This document shows, piece after piece, positions 49,001-58,670 of a stretch of DNA of 64,000 nt. Where the stretch lies: contig JAYKKT010000089.1 of assembly GCA_036023115.1 (NCBI GenBank), forward strand, positions 9,787,001-9,851,000. Direction: 5' to 3'. The DNA comes from Brasenia schreberi. Lineage: Eukaryota > Streptophyta > Magnoliopsida > Nymphaeales > Cabombaceae. Each line of letters starts with the position of its first letter. Position 1 is the stretch's first letter. Position numbers and translations under genes: made by a program. Below the pieces are notes generated by a model that saw nothing but the letters and a program-made list of their open reading frames with translations, was not told the DNA's origin and did no database searches.

Positions 49001-52000
49001 GTCATATTCTAGAAACAACAAAAACATTGCTTTTATCTAGTGGGGTTTTCAAAAAAAAATTAGCAAAAGCAATTATGACTGTTATTTATTTAATTAAATG
49101 TGTGCCTTCTTCGGTTTTACAAAACATGACCCCGTAGAAAAGCTTTTTAAAATTCATCCCAACTACTATATACTAAGAATTTTCAGATGCAAATGTTTTG
49201 TTTATACTTTATATTGATAAAGATGATAAATTATTCTCTCGTGCCATAGAATGTATATTTTTGGGATATGAAATAAAGAAAAAAGGGTATACGTGTTATG
49301 ATTATAAAAATGACAAACTTTATATATCCAGAGATGTCAAACATTTCGAACATGAATATGTGTTTAAAGGCATGGATTATTTTAGTTCTATTGATGAGTT
49401 TACATATTCCTTTTTTAATGATGTTTTAGGAAATGATATGATAAACCTAAAAAATTATCACGATAAACACACGTCATCAAAGCATTATGTTATTTTTTTT
49501 AATCAATATTACTCTAGAAGACCTCCTAATGTTACCCAACTTGTGCCTAGAAAATCGAGTTGTGACTCTAGACATCCTGAGCACTTTGTTTCGTGTGATA
49601 GTTTTTCACCAAGACATAGAGCCCTCTTGACTACTATTTATGCTATAAAGGACCATAGAACCTTTAAAGAAGCCCAAACTATGAATGAAGAATGTGATGC
49701 ATAATATAGAGCTCAAACATGAGATGTTGTTCCTAGACCTCAAACAAAAAGCCTATAAGCCTATAGGATATAGGTGGGTGTATAAGATTAAGACTAATAG
49801 TGATGGTTCTCTTCACCGCTATAAAAGTAGATTAATTGCAAAGTGTTACTCACAGGAATATGGGATTGATTATAAGGAAATTTTTTCTCCTCTAACTAGG
49901 ATGATAACTATTAGAACCAGTGTTATCCGTATCGCACCGTACGTACGATACAGCATCCTGTATCGTGTTGTATCGTGATTTGAGTATCGCTCCGTATCGC
50001 ACGATACGGAGCGTATCGATACGCCCAAAACAAAAATTTATTTTTTTTCCAAAAAAAAAATTCAAAAAATTTTTTGAACGTTTCTGGCCTCTCTTCACTT
50101 CTCTCTAAGGCATCTTTCGATATGCTTGTTGAGATTGCAAAATGTGTATAAGAGAAGCTTAACTAACAAAATTGCCAACTACGCGATATGCCCGTATATG
50201 AAGAAATATTCATCATATAATGCATATACCAACCAAATTTATGTAGCAAATATGAATAATCGCCTATTTGTTCACAGTATTCAAACAATTGCCAAATAGG
50301 TTTGCTGAAAAAAGTTTAACTAACCAAATATAAATTCTTCAATCTCAGTCCACATTCATCGTGACCTGAATCGAGCTCGTTGTTGCATTAGAAGAGTTGA
50401 ACCCAAGCAACTCATATATAGAACTTAGTAAGATGTTTTAAATGAAGAATCTTGGATAACTATCTTACTTTTTGGGCATTGAAGCAATTAGAGATGTTAG
50501 AGATTTCTTTTTATCCAAAACTAAATTTGCTAATGATGTTGTTCTAAGATAAGACTTACAAATGATAAATTGTTGAGACACCAGAGGTGATCAACCAAAA
50601 AATGTGACTTGTTTATGGAGAGTTGTTGAGAGATCCTACTCCTTGTAGAGAGATAATTGAGACACTCACTTATCTCACAATAACACAACCTAACTCATGC
50701 AGTCCACACTATAACTCTGTTCCAACATGCACCTACACCTATACATATGAGTGCAGTTATGAGGATTGCCTCATATGTTCAGCAAACCACAACTAAGGAA
50801 GTATTTATATACTCTTCGTCTTATTGCTTATAGTGATGCCGATTGGGGTGGTGATGTAAATGACAGGCATTCCACAAAATGCTACTATATTTTCCTTGGT
50901 GACTCCCTTATATCATGAAAATGCAAGAAACAACAAAGGACGTCTCTCTTCCATTGAAGTTGAGTATCGTGCAATGGCAACACAACAACTGAAGTGACCC
51001 GGCTTAGACGACTACTTCACAATCTAGGAGTATTGTTGCAAGTCACTTTAATTATGTCCTACGACAACAAGAGTGCTATGTATATAGCCAATAATCGTAC
51101 TTTTCATGAGTGCACCATATATATTAAAATGGACTGCCACTACATCTGTGAGGAACATAAGGCAATTTGACATTACAATTTGTGAGATCATAATAATAGC
51201 TTATAGATCTCTTCATTAAATTATTATCAACCCCACAATTTCAAATTTTAGTTAACAAACTTTTGGTCGTACTGTTAGTACGAGGGGTGTTAAGATGTAT
51301 TTTCTATTTCTTATTTTTGAATTTTTATTTTTTTAATGTATGACAGGACCTGAGGGAACTCCACCCATGTAAGGGATCACCCTTGCATTGCCGGTCCCAA
51401 GCCCGGATAAAGGAGGAGGGTTGTGTTAGGCTTCTGACAGCCAGCATAAAACTTCGTCGGATTTTTACAACATGGATTACAAAAATTATGAGCATTGCTT
51501 TGGGGCGTCCCCGCCTAGCGATGTGTTGCAGAGCCCGAATGCAGTAAGAAGTAAGCAAGGGACACTACATTTTCGCCCGAATGTAGTGAATCAATTGCAG
51601 AGAGGGTTCCCACATCATGGACGGGTGTGGGTAAAGAAGTTAGTCCCGCTACATTATCGCCCGAAAGTAGTGAAAATTTTTCAGAGAAGATCTCCGCATT
51701 TTGATTATGGACGGATGCGGGGGGTAAGGAAGTTAGTCCTAGATAATAAGATTCGTATTGGTTCTTGGAATATCGGAACATTATCGGGTAAGCTAATGGA
51801 GGTGGTAGATACTATGATTTAGAGAAAGATTCATATTATATGTTTACAAGAGACAAAATGGGTTGGAGAAAAAGCAAAGGAGATAGAGGATACAAGTTTT
51901 AAATTATGGTACTCAGGTAAAGAAATGGCTCGAAACGAGTTGGTATTATCATAAATAAAGATTTAAAGGAGAGTGTAGTAGACATACAACGATATGGTGA

Positions 52001-55000
52001 ACGAATCATGACGTTGAAATTAGTGTTAGGAGCAGAGGTTTTGAATATAGTTTGTGCTTATGCACCACAAGTAGGACTAGAAGATAGTATAAAGACAGTT
52101 TTTTGGGAAGAGTTAGATAAGGTGTTTCAAAAGATTCCACAAAGGGAGATGATTTGTTTAGGACGAGATTTAAATGGACATGTCGGTAAAGAGGCATTAG
52201 GATATAAGGGATTCATGGAAACTTTGGTTTTGGGGATATAAACGAGGAAGGTAGAGAGATTTTAAATTTTGCCATGTCATTTGATCTCTTTATAGTCAAT
52301 ACAATCTTCAAAAAACGAGATGAACATTTAATTACTTATAAGAGTGGCTTATCACAAACACAAATTGATTACTTTATTTGTAGAAAAAAAGATAGAGCAT
52401 GTTGTAAAGATTGTAAGGTAATTCTAGGATAAAGCTTAACCACCCAACATTGACTTTTAGTTATGGATTTACAAATAAAAAAATGGAAAAAAAAAAGAAA
52501 AGAGTGCATCGAGCTATTCAGACTAAATGGTGGAACCTCAAAAGCGAGAAAGAAGATATATTTAAACAGAAAATCCTTCAAGGAGATGTTTGGAATTATG
52601 TTGGTACACCCTGTGATATGTGGAACAATATGGCTATACATATTAGGAAAGTGGCGAAAGATGTGTTAGGGGTATCTAAGGGAGGTGTACCGGCACAAAA
52701 AGAAGCTTGGTGATGGAGTGAAGTAGTACAAAATAAAATCAAGGCAAAGAGGGCATGCTACAAATTAAATTATGCTAAGAAAACTAGTGAAACTTTAGAA
52801 GCTTATAAGAAAGCAAAGAAGGAAGCGAAAAAGGCCGTTAGTGAAGCAAAAGCTAAGATTTGGGATGACTTATATAAAAAAACTCAACTCAAAAGAGGGT
52901 GAAAGAGATATTTTTAGGATAGCTAGGGCTAGAGATAAGAAAACTAAAGATCTTAATTATGTTAGATGCATAAAAGACGATGATGAAAAAATTCTAGTGG
53001 CAAATGATGATATAAGAAATAGCTGGAAAAACTATTTTTATAAGCTTTTTAATGAAAATAAAGATGTTAATATTAGTTTAGGAGATTTAGCCAAGTCAGA
53101 AAAGTACATAAACCACAATTTCTACCGACGTATTCAAAAGAATGAAGTCAAAGAGGCTCTTAAACATATGAAGAGTGGTAAATCGGTAGGACCATATAAT
53201 ATTCCTATAGAAGTTTGGAAAATCCTAGGAGAAATAGGAATCACTTCGCTCACAAGACTATTTAATGAAATATGGAGAAACCAAAAAATGCTCGAGGAAT
53301 GGAGAGTGAGTATACTTGTACCCATATATAAGAACAAGGGAGACATTCAAAATTGTGCGAATTATCGAGGTATCAAGTTAATGAGTCATACTATGAAATT
53401 ATGGAAAAGAATTATCAAATGTAGGTTAAGACAAGTATCAAGTACAACAGAGAACCAATTTGGATTTATGCCAGGCAGATCTACTATTGAAGCGATTCAT
53501 CTTTTGAGACGTCTTATGGAACATTTTAGAGCAAAAAAGAAAGACCTTCACATGATATTTATTGATTTAGAAAAAGCTTATGATAGGGTACCGAGGGAGG
53601 TTCTTTGGAGAACTTTGGAAAAAAGAGGTATCCCATTGACATATATTAACCTTATAAGAGACATGTATGATGGTGCAAAAACATGTGTGAGGACTCATGA
53701 GGGAACGACAAACTTCTTTGAAGTTAATATTGGGTTACATCAAGGATCAACTTTAAGTCCATACTTATTTATAATGGTGATGGATGAGTTAATAAAACAT
53801 ATTCAAGATGAAGTACCTTGGTGTATGTTATTTGCAGATGACATTGTATTAGTGGAGGAGTCTAAGGAAAAAGTTAATAGAAAATTGGAACTATGGAGAG
53901 AAACATTAGAAAGCAAAGGCCTCCGACTTAGTAGAACAAAGCCAGAATATATGGAATGTAAGTTTGATCATTTGGCTACTTTAGAGGACATAGAAATTAA
54001 AATTGGCACACATTGCATTCCCCAAAAGGAAAGTTTTAAATACCTAGGGTCAATTTTTCAAAGTGATGGAAGAATTGATGGAGATGTTACACATAGAATT
54101 AATCCTTGTTGGTTAAAATGGAGAGGAGCATCAGGTATTCTTTGTGATAAGAAGATACCATTAAAGTTAAAAGGTAAATATTATAGAGCAGCAATTACAC
54201 CTGTCATGTTTTATGGTTATGAGTGTTGGGCAGTTAATCATCAACATGTACAAAAGATATATGTGACAGAAATGAAGATGTTGAGATGGATGAGTGGTCA
54301 TACAAGAAAAGACCGTATACATAATGAGGTTATTAGCAACAAATTAGGAGTGACACCAATAGAGGATAAAATGAGAGAACATCGTTTAAGATGGTTTGGA
54401 CATATAGAAAGAAGATCAAAAGAAGAACCTGTAAGAAGGTTAGAAAAACTAAATTTGGAAAGTATTAAAAGAGGTAGAGGACGACCACAAAAGTGTTGGA
54501 AAGAAACAATAAAGAATGATCTAGCTTATTGGGAGTTAACTGCTAACATGGCACACGATAGGGATCTGTGGAAACAAAGAATCCATGTAGCCGACCCCGT
54601 CTAGTATGGGAAAAGGCTTAGTTGTTGTTGTTGTTGTATGACAGGACCTGAGGGCACCAGGGCCAGTCGGGCCCTGTCAAATGCTCTTGGCCGAATGGCC
54701 CCTGGCGCCAGGCCAACAGGTCCAAGGCGCGATACTCCAAAGACTAGTCCAGGTAGTCGCTAGGGGTTGGTTGGCTGGGTGTTGTTCTCACTCTCTCTTC
54801 TCTCCCTTCTTCCTATATAAACTCTCCAATGTACACTCTTTAAAACATATTTTTTGTAGTTGATTAATAAGATTGATTTTTTGTTACTTTTGATGTGCCT
54901 TTGTTGCACTTAAACATGATTATAGCCTTTTTTAAGGATTTGTGATAGTCATGTTGTGGTGATATTTATTCATCGATCTTCCAATGCTATATTGAAGTGT

Positions 55001-58000
55001 TGTCTTCGTTACATTCCCTACTACTAAAAACATTCTTGTAAATGATTGCCTAAAAAGAGTTTTTTGATTCATTACATGGACCCTTGTTCGCTACATTAAA
55101 GCATCATCTTCATTACATCCCTACTACTAAAACATTCTTGTAAATGATTGCCTAAAAAGAGTTTCTTGATTCATTACATGGACCCTTGTTTGCAGTTCTT
55201 GAATAATGCCAATGAAGCCAGGTTAGAAGCCTATTTAACAACAACTATAAGTGTAGCTCCTGGATCCCTACCTGCCCATAGATGACAACTATGTCACACG
55301 GGTGCGGGTGCGGGTGCGGGTGCGGGATACGGCAAATTTCAAAAATTTTGGGTACGGCGACACGACTAGGGTATATAATATTATATATTATATATAATAT
55401 TTAACCTAAATAAATCAATCATAATACAACTAGTATTTGCTAATTTTGGGTGCACATAGGTATCAATTAGCAAGTTCTCACATAATGATCTGAAACTTAC
55501 AATCATTTTATGAGCTACAAAATATCGAAGTTATGGATTCAAAGAGTTTCGAGATCTTTAGTAGGATATAACATATACTAGTATTTGTGCTAGGATCCAC
55601 TAGTGATGTCATACTCTTCTGTTCTATTGATCAGGTAATGTTCTTGGTCTTTAAATGTGTTTGGTGACAAAGATTATTCTGTGCAAAGGCATACAGGATG
55701 GAGTCAAGAATCCAATCACATTGAGTAATAAGAAACCAATTGTTCGCACCCAAAATCATTGAAGCTAATATGATATACAACTACAAGTCTACAATAGCAA
55801 GTACACAACTTTATAAGTTTATATTAAAGCAAAACATATAAATGGTAAACAACTACTAATTTCATCATAATACACAAATCAATCTTCATTATCCGGACCC
55901 ATTTAACCGTGAGTTACCAACAAAACAAAAAAAAATTTGCAAATTTTTTTTTTTTTGCAAAATTTTTTTTTTTTGCCATGCCGCACCCGACACGGTGTCG
56001 GTGTCGGTGTCGCACCAGTGTCGAGGTCGACACTCCACCCCTTAGAAGTGTCTGTGTGACTTAGGATGACAAATATGTCTTTTCTTTTCTCTTCTTTTTC
56101 TTATCAAGTTTCGTTCTCATGTTTTCAACTCGAAGTATTCTTCATATTGCCATTTTTATTATTATTTCTTTTAGATATGGCTGTGAATGCAAGCCAGCGA
56201 CACCATTCATGCTTCTTCTAAGTTGGTTACCTTGAGCCTATAACCCAAGATTATAACAGAATTGCTATGCTGACATGATGAACGTATAGGAAATATGGCA
56301 CCAGAACATAGTGCTTTAGTTGCAAAAAGTGGTCAAATCCTGGAACTTGAAATCCAACAATTTGTACTGACAAAGGAGAGTTAACATGGTTGTCACAAGC
56401 CACATGAAGTTTAAGAAAAAAGTTTGAATTCTTTTAGTGGTTATCATAATCGCAAGCATACCTGTGGCACCAAGGTTCGCAAACAGATCAAACACCAAAC
56501 TCTCCACCTCATCACATCGCTCCTCAGATACTGCACAAGAAAAGCAAATGGTAGAAAATCAACTATCACAACTATTCAAGGCTTCAAGCAGCATAATTTT
56601 CCTAGACAGAAAGGATACACCACCATGATCACAATAGTGCAACTCAAAACAGTCTCACATTCAGAAGTTAATCATACTCAAGTGATCAAGAAAACCGCAG
56701 TTTTCACATCTTTACATCATTCCCAACACGTACAACTTGAAATAGTGTGAAGCAGTACTGTTCTAAAATGGTATTATTAAAGAAAATATGACTTTTTTTC
56801 TTCCAGAAGCTACCATATGCATGACTAACCTGCTAGGTTTTGACGTTCAAAGGAAACTTGGAAAATTTTACCCTTTAGTTTTTCACGGAAATGGAGGTGT
56901 ATCAAAACAGGTACAAAAGGAAGTATTTCTTGATTAGAAGAAACGTAAATCAATCTAAAGACATGATTGAAGTACTAGGGAAAATGGCAATTCCAGTGAA
57001 ACTGCAGACAGAAAATCGTAAGGTTTATTTGCAATGCTGGGGTAAGCATGTTTGTTAGACAATACTGCGTTACATGAACTTCATACCTGCGGGCCTATCC
57101 ACTTTGTTCAAGAGAAGAATTGGGCGCAATCCATATCTTAAAGCCTTTGCTAAAACAAACTTCGTTTGTGCAAGCGGTCCTTCACCAGCATCTACTACCA
57201 ATATTGCTCCTTCAACCATGCCAACTACACGCTCAACCTGGCATTTATGATAAAAAATAACTTCACCGTACAAAAATCATTGTTCTTAGTTACACAGATT
57301 CTGTTAAACACAAGTAGACCATAGATTCTTTAATAACACGCTGATATGTACTGAGCTATTTATTTGGGTAAGTTACATACTTCCCCGCCAAAGTCCGCAT
57401 GACCTGGTGTGTCAACCATGTTCAGCTCATTTCCACTCCATGATATCGAAGTAACCTGCAAGTTTGAAGCAATGACCAATCAATATTAGAAAAAACACCA
57501 TGACCAAGAAAACGAAAAGCATAGTGATTCACATTAACAGTTCAAACTTTAAAAATAAGAATTTTGGAAAATAAATCCATCCTGGTCCCAAGTTACCAAT
57601 AGAGAGCATTTACACGCCAAGTTCACCCCGGATCAATTTAAGCTAAAAGGAACTCCACGTTTGACACTGAAAAGCAACAGAAGCACATCCTCCTAAACCA
57701 CCAGTGACTTCGTACTCAAATTATAAAAGAAGACGAAGAGAAGATGATGCCCTGAAAAAGGAGGAGGTGGAAGAGAGTATCCGGTGCCAAGTTTCACACA
57801 ATCAACAGCATGCATCCATCTACCAAGTTCACTCCCGATAGGTTCAGGCAAAAAGCCAACTATACCTTCAACTTTTAAAAGCAACAAAAGAGTCACATTT
57901 CCTCACCGTCGTTCCCTTCTTCATGAAACTTATTGCAGAACTAAATAGAAAAATGAAGAGAGAGAGAGAGAGAGAGATGTTCCAGACACCTTGGAAGCTA

Positions 58001-58313
58001 TGGTGATGCCACGCTCGCGCTCGAGGGAGATAGAATCGAGCGCGCGCTCGTGCGGGATATCGGCGCCGCACTGCCGGAGGAGTCTGTCCATCAAGGTCGT
58101 CTTCCCGTGATCGACGTGTGCGATCACCGCCACGTTCCTGATGAGCCCGGGGTCCAAGCCGGAGCTCTCCGACCCAACAGTTGTTGAAGCCGCCGCAGCG
58201 ACCGACGCGAAGCTACGACCCACGAACCACGGCCGAGCAGGCGGGGAGACTGTGGCCGTCGCCCTGCAACGGGTCCCGCGCCATAGCGAGCGCAGCAGAA
58301 ACCCCGCCGCCAT
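31057..58313 (-). CDS. TYPA: TypA/BipA-type translational GTPase, organellar, 19 exons
   Basis: Exons in coding order: 57,990-58,313; 57,381-57,455; 57,087-57,237; 56,462-56,530; 38,868-39,040; 38,411-38,548; 38,186-38,311; 36,976-37,074; 35,726-35,846; 35,423-35,486; 35,101-35,155; 34,879-35,003; 34,445-34,518; 33,306-33,355; 32,870-32,956; 32,726-32,776; 32,557-32,640; 31,237-31,287; 31,057-31,140. Together they give 2,001 nt, 666 residues, with every joint in frame. An Arg/Ala/Ser-rich presequence (about 1-45) suggests mitochondrial import. GTPase motifs are AHVDHGKT (65-72), RGIT (101-104), DTPGH (123-127), NKVD (177-180) and SAK. Then follow the domain II block [17 protein letters not shown], the domain III/V blocks [16 protein letters not shown] and [16 protein letters not shown], and the TypA C-terminus. 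TypA binds ribosomes and assists their assembly or translation under stress. An in-frame ATG 72 nt upstream (58,385) is less likely as start. It resembles the plant At2g31060-type protein (recalled, not searched). Confidence 0.95.
31141..31236 (-). other. GC-AG intron, last intron of the TypA gene
   Basis: Starts GCAAGT and ends GAGGCAG. Removing it restores the expected join [16 protein letters not shown]. It is 96 nt, a multiple of three, and has no stop in frame, so retention would add 32 residues without truncating the protein. Confidence 0.85.
31378..31772. repeat. 217-bp tandem duplication in TypA intron 17
   Basis: The unit AAAACAAG...CACAAACGAC...GTATCCATATAGTTC...CAGTTTTCATTC at about 31,378-31,594 repeats from 31,595. 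The second copy is interrupted by the hAT-like element at 31,775 and finishes at 32,414-32,452. Confidence 0.85.
31767..31774 (+). repeat. Left target duplication of hAT-like element 1
   Basis: GTATCCAT here and GTATCCAC at 32,414-32,421. The uninterrupted first tandem unit (near 31,552) reads GTATCCATATAG, confirming the empty site. Confidence 0.85.
31775..32413 (+). mobile_element. hAT-like non-autonomous element 1, carrying an RRM gene fragment
   Basis: 639 bp between 8-bp target duplications in TypA intron 17. The left end GTTACACGGGTGCGGG and right end GTGTGACTTAG match the termini of element 2 (55,289-56,064), although about four terminal bases seem lost on the left. Shared interior includes the ATATAATATTATATATTATA tract and the segment ending CCGGACCCATTTA. 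Between that segment and GTGAGTTAC this copy has about 283 bp absent from element 2, which contain the RRM coding fragment. Confidence 0.82.
32101..32292 (+). pseudogene. Captured RRM (RNA-recognition motif) gene fragment
   Basis: The 63-codon frame has an RNP2-like block FIGGVSW, a helix with the spacing [14 protein letters not shown], a [11 protein letters not shown] strand/loop and an RNP1-like block [10 protein letters not shown], followed by FDRVL. This is about 60 residues of one RRM of the hnRNP/glycine-rich type, where RNP1 normally has GFGF or GFAF. It ends at a TAG. It sits inside a DNA transposon on the strand opposite to the TypA gene, so it is most simply a transposon-captured fragment. 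It could be transcribed, but I see no promoter. Confidence 0.8.
33111..33157 (+). mobile_element. 47-bp RTE LINE 3' end with 19-bp target duplications
   Basis: Consists only of the last part of the LINE: GCTGACCCCGTCTAGTATGG, then GAAAAGGCTTAGTTGTTG and a T/G tail. It is flanked on both sides by TTACTTAAATTTTGAAATA (33,092-33,110 and 33,158-33,176). This is an extremely 5'-truncated insertion in TypA intron 14. Confidence 0.93.
37689..37779. repeat. CA/TG/GA microsatellite in TypA intron 7
   Basis: Interspersed CA, TG and GA runs within TypA intron 7 (37,075-38,185). No gene is seen in this intron. Confidence 0.8.
40608..47099 (+). mobile_element. RTE-type LINE copy B1 in the left Copia LTR, split by copy B2
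   Basis: B1 occupies 40,608-41,166 (leader and start of the endonuclease, [32 protein letters not shown]) and 44,389-47,099. The latter has the endonuclease rest ([20 protein letters not shown]), RT blocks with FVND in place of FADD at the catalytic site, the C-terminal part and a short (TTG)n tail. Its flanks both read TATGACAGG (40,599-40,607 and 47,100-47,108). Stops and frameshifts are frequent, so it is inactive. Confidence 0.9.
41167..44388 (+). mobile_element. RTE-type LINE copy B2, full length, inside B1
   Basis: 3,222 bp from TCAACTCCGCCCATG to the GTTGTTTTGTTGTTGT tail, flanked by AGGTAAA (41,160-41,166 and 44,389-44,395). A 5' leader of about 0.36 kb precedes an endonuclease frame from about 41,531. 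It has internal breaks: TAG after TTF near 41,902, TGA near 42,657, loss of two bases near 43,357 and a 20-bp deletion near 43,450 in the RT. C-terminal blocks [17 protein letters not shown] and MLRWMSGH remain. Confidence 0.92.
47455..48520 (+). pseudogene. Copia gag remnant
   Basis: A knuckle-like stretch near 48,165 gives [13 protein letters not shown] after a cysteine-bearing segment in a neighbouring frame. Near 48,350-48,390 is a SFHMNY motif that stands where Copia proteases have their active-site block. No long open frame survives. Confidence 0.6.
48880..49450 (+). pseudogene. Copia integrase remnant
   Basis: Two open pieces. The first has [31 protein letters not shown] and [10 protein letters not shown] (integrase core, with the usual Glu of NGxxE replaced). 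The second has [18 protein letters not shown] and [14 protein letters not shown] (integrase C-terminal region). Confidence 0.85.
49685..49918 (+). pseudogene. Copia reverse-transcriptase start, interrupted
   Basis: Contains [20 protein letters not shown] and [21 protein letters not shown], then TIRT, and breaks at 49,918 into an unrelated GTATCG-rich insert. The central RT with its catalytic aspartates is missing. RT-like sequence resumes near 50,420 (YFLGIEAI). Confidence 0.88.
49918..50365. mobile_element. GTATCG-rich insert in the Copia RT (possible hAT MITE fragment)
   Basis: Begins CAGTGTTATCCGTATCGCACC, with repeated GTATCG/CGATAC motifs that pair with one another, then an A/T-rich interior. 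A CAGTG start fits hAT elements, but no matching right end or target duplication was found, and the right limit is approximate. Confidence 0.45.
50790..51200 (+). pseudogene. Copia RNase H remnant
   Basis: [20 protein letters not shown] (the start of Copia RNase H) is followed, in shifting frames, by KCKKQQ and a CEEHKAI-like end. Several stops interrupt it. Confidence 0.85.
51357..54636 (+). mobile_element. RTE-type LINE copy C in the right Copia LTR
   Basis: 3,280 bp, full length, between TATGACAGGACCTGAGGG repeats (51,339-51,356 and 54,637-54,654). The endonuclease is broken by a CGG-to-TAG stop at 51,820-51,822 and a one-base loss near 51,938. An extra A in a run at 52,876-52,882 shifts the frame before the RT. 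It is the best-preserved RT in the window. Confidence 0.94.
52841..54604 (+). CDS. RTE LINE reverse-transcriptase ORF (587 codons, partial protein)
   Basis: Uninterrupted frame holding the RT domain and C-terminal region of LINE copy C. In order: a linker ([12 protein letters not shown]), the RT start [15 protein letters not shown] (residue Y where the other copies have D), [52 protein letters not shown] and the catalytic [10 protein letters not shown]. Then come [20 protein letters not shown], the [20 protein letters not shown] tail and a TAG just before the (TTG)n end. The first dozen residues come from a shifted frame. In an intact element an endonuclease would precede it in one ORF, so it cannot act on its own for target cutting. 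Confidence 0.88.
   Translation: MKQKLRFGMTYIKKLNSKEGERDIFRIARARDKKTKDLNYVRCIKDDDEKILVANDDIRNSWKNYFYKLFNENKDVNISLGDLAKSEKYINHNFYRRIQKNEVKEALKHMKSGKSVGPYNIPIEVWKILGEIGITSLTRLFNEIWRNQKMLEEWRVSILVPIYKNKGDIQNCANYRGIKLMSHTMKLWKRIIKCRLRQVSSTTENQFGFMPGRSTIEAIHLLRRLMEHFRAKKKDLHMIFIDLEKAYDRVPREVLWRTLEKRGIPLTYINLIRDMYDGAKTCVRTHEGTTNFFEVNIGLHQGSTLSPYLFIMVMDELIKHIQDEVPWCMLFADDIVLVEESKEKVNRKLELWRETLESKGLRLSRTKPEYMECKFDHLATLEDIEIKIGTHCIPQKESFKYLGSIFQSDGRIDGDVTHRINPCWLKWRGASGILCDKKIPLKLKGKYYRAAITPVMFYGYECWAVNHQHVQKIYVTEMKMLRWMSGHTRKDRIHNEVISNKLGVTPIEDKMREHRLRWFGHIERRSKEEPVRRLEKLNLESIKRGRGRPQKCWKETIKNDLAYWELTANMAHDRDLWKQRIHVADPV
55010..55200. repeat. Tandem duplication at the Copia right border, about 103-107 bp period
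   Basis: CCCTACTACTAAAA...CATTCTTGTAAATGATTGCC...ACATGGACCCTTG occurs from about 55,015 and again from about 55,119. Between the copies is CTACATTAAAGCATCATCTTCATTACA, which resembles the end of the left LTR more than the end of the right LTR. Confidence 0.8.
55289..56064 (+). mobile_element. hAT-like non-autonomous element 2, 776 bp
   Basis: Target duplication GATGACAA (55,281-55,288 and 56,065-56,072). Terminal inverted repeats are CTATGTCACAC and CTAAGTCACAC (10 of 11). Near the left end are GGGTGC repeats; near the right end are GTGTCG repeats. It has no coding capacity. Its termini and inner parts match element 1 at 31,775-32,413, but it lacks the RRM fragment and has an extra 0.35 kb of unique middle sequence. 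Confidence 0.85.
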
Positions 58314-58655
58314 CGCAACGGAGAAATCGCACCAACTCTCTCTCTCTCTGCACTCGGCTACGACCCACAACCTTTTGGTGTGCAAATTTCTCGCAGTTGG
58401 TCCGTGAAATGGATCGGATTTGACGCTTCCTATATGATCCGGTTACTCTCCCTCTGCCCCTCTCTCTCGATTTAACGGGCTTGAACCTCTCCCAGTTACG
58501 AACTGTAATCGGAGCGAGATTGAACTCAGCTCGATCACCGTTTTGAAAATAATTAGGATCTCATGAGTCCTCAGCGATTACTATCACGAAAGAAGTGTAA
58601 GTAATGTTGATGAATTTACAAATTCAAAAAAGAAGTAATATTTTTTTATTGATAT
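58314..58655 (-). promoter_or_regulatory. TypA upstream region
   Basis: The only host DNA between the TypA start codon and the full-length LINE D. It has a CT/GA run at 58,335-58,350 (5'-leader side) and another at 58,446-58,468. No TATA box is obvious; TypA-like housekeeping promoters often lack one. The core promoter must lie here unless it is supplied by the LINE. Confidence 0.5.
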
Positions 58656-58670
58656 GAACCTAAACTTTGT

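Larger units (their letters stand above)
40554..55013 (+). mobile_element. Ty1/Copia retrotransposon with LINEs in both LTRs
   Basis: The LTRs start TGTTAAGATGTATTT at 40,554 and 51,288 and end near 47,442 and 55,013 (CTTCGTTATACA, CTTCGTTACA). A primer-site-like GTATCAGAGTC follows the left LTR, and a GTACGAGGGG purine tract precedes the right one. Gag, integrase, RT and RNase H remnants in between are in Copia order. Without LINEs the LTRs are about 390 and 430 bp and visibly diverged, so the element is old. It lies opposite to the TypA gene. The flanking 5 bp (TCCAC and TTCCC) do not match, and the right border is complicated by a duplication. Confidence 0.9.
51288..55013 (+). repeat. Right LTR of the Copia element, disrupted by LINE copy C
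   Basis: LTR sequence is 51,288-51,356 and 54,655-55,013, with the promoter-like CTATATAAACTCTC near 54,813. It differs from the left LTR by many substitutions and by a GGCACCAGGGCCAGTC-type indel. Confidence 0.87.
39041..56461 (-). other. Giant intron 4 of the TypA gene (17.4 kb)
   Basis: Bounded by CACAG|GTATGC at exon 4 and TGCACAG|AGGAAC at exon 5, phase 1. It contains the Copia element with its LINEs (40,554-55,013) and hAT-like element 2. 39,041-40,553 is AT-rich with nothing recognisable. Confidence 0.92.

Noticed and set aside
58141..58423. Plus-strand open frames of 80-88 codons over TypA exon 1
   Set aside because: They are antisense shadows of a GC-rich coding exon whose minus-strand frame has clear GTPase motifs.
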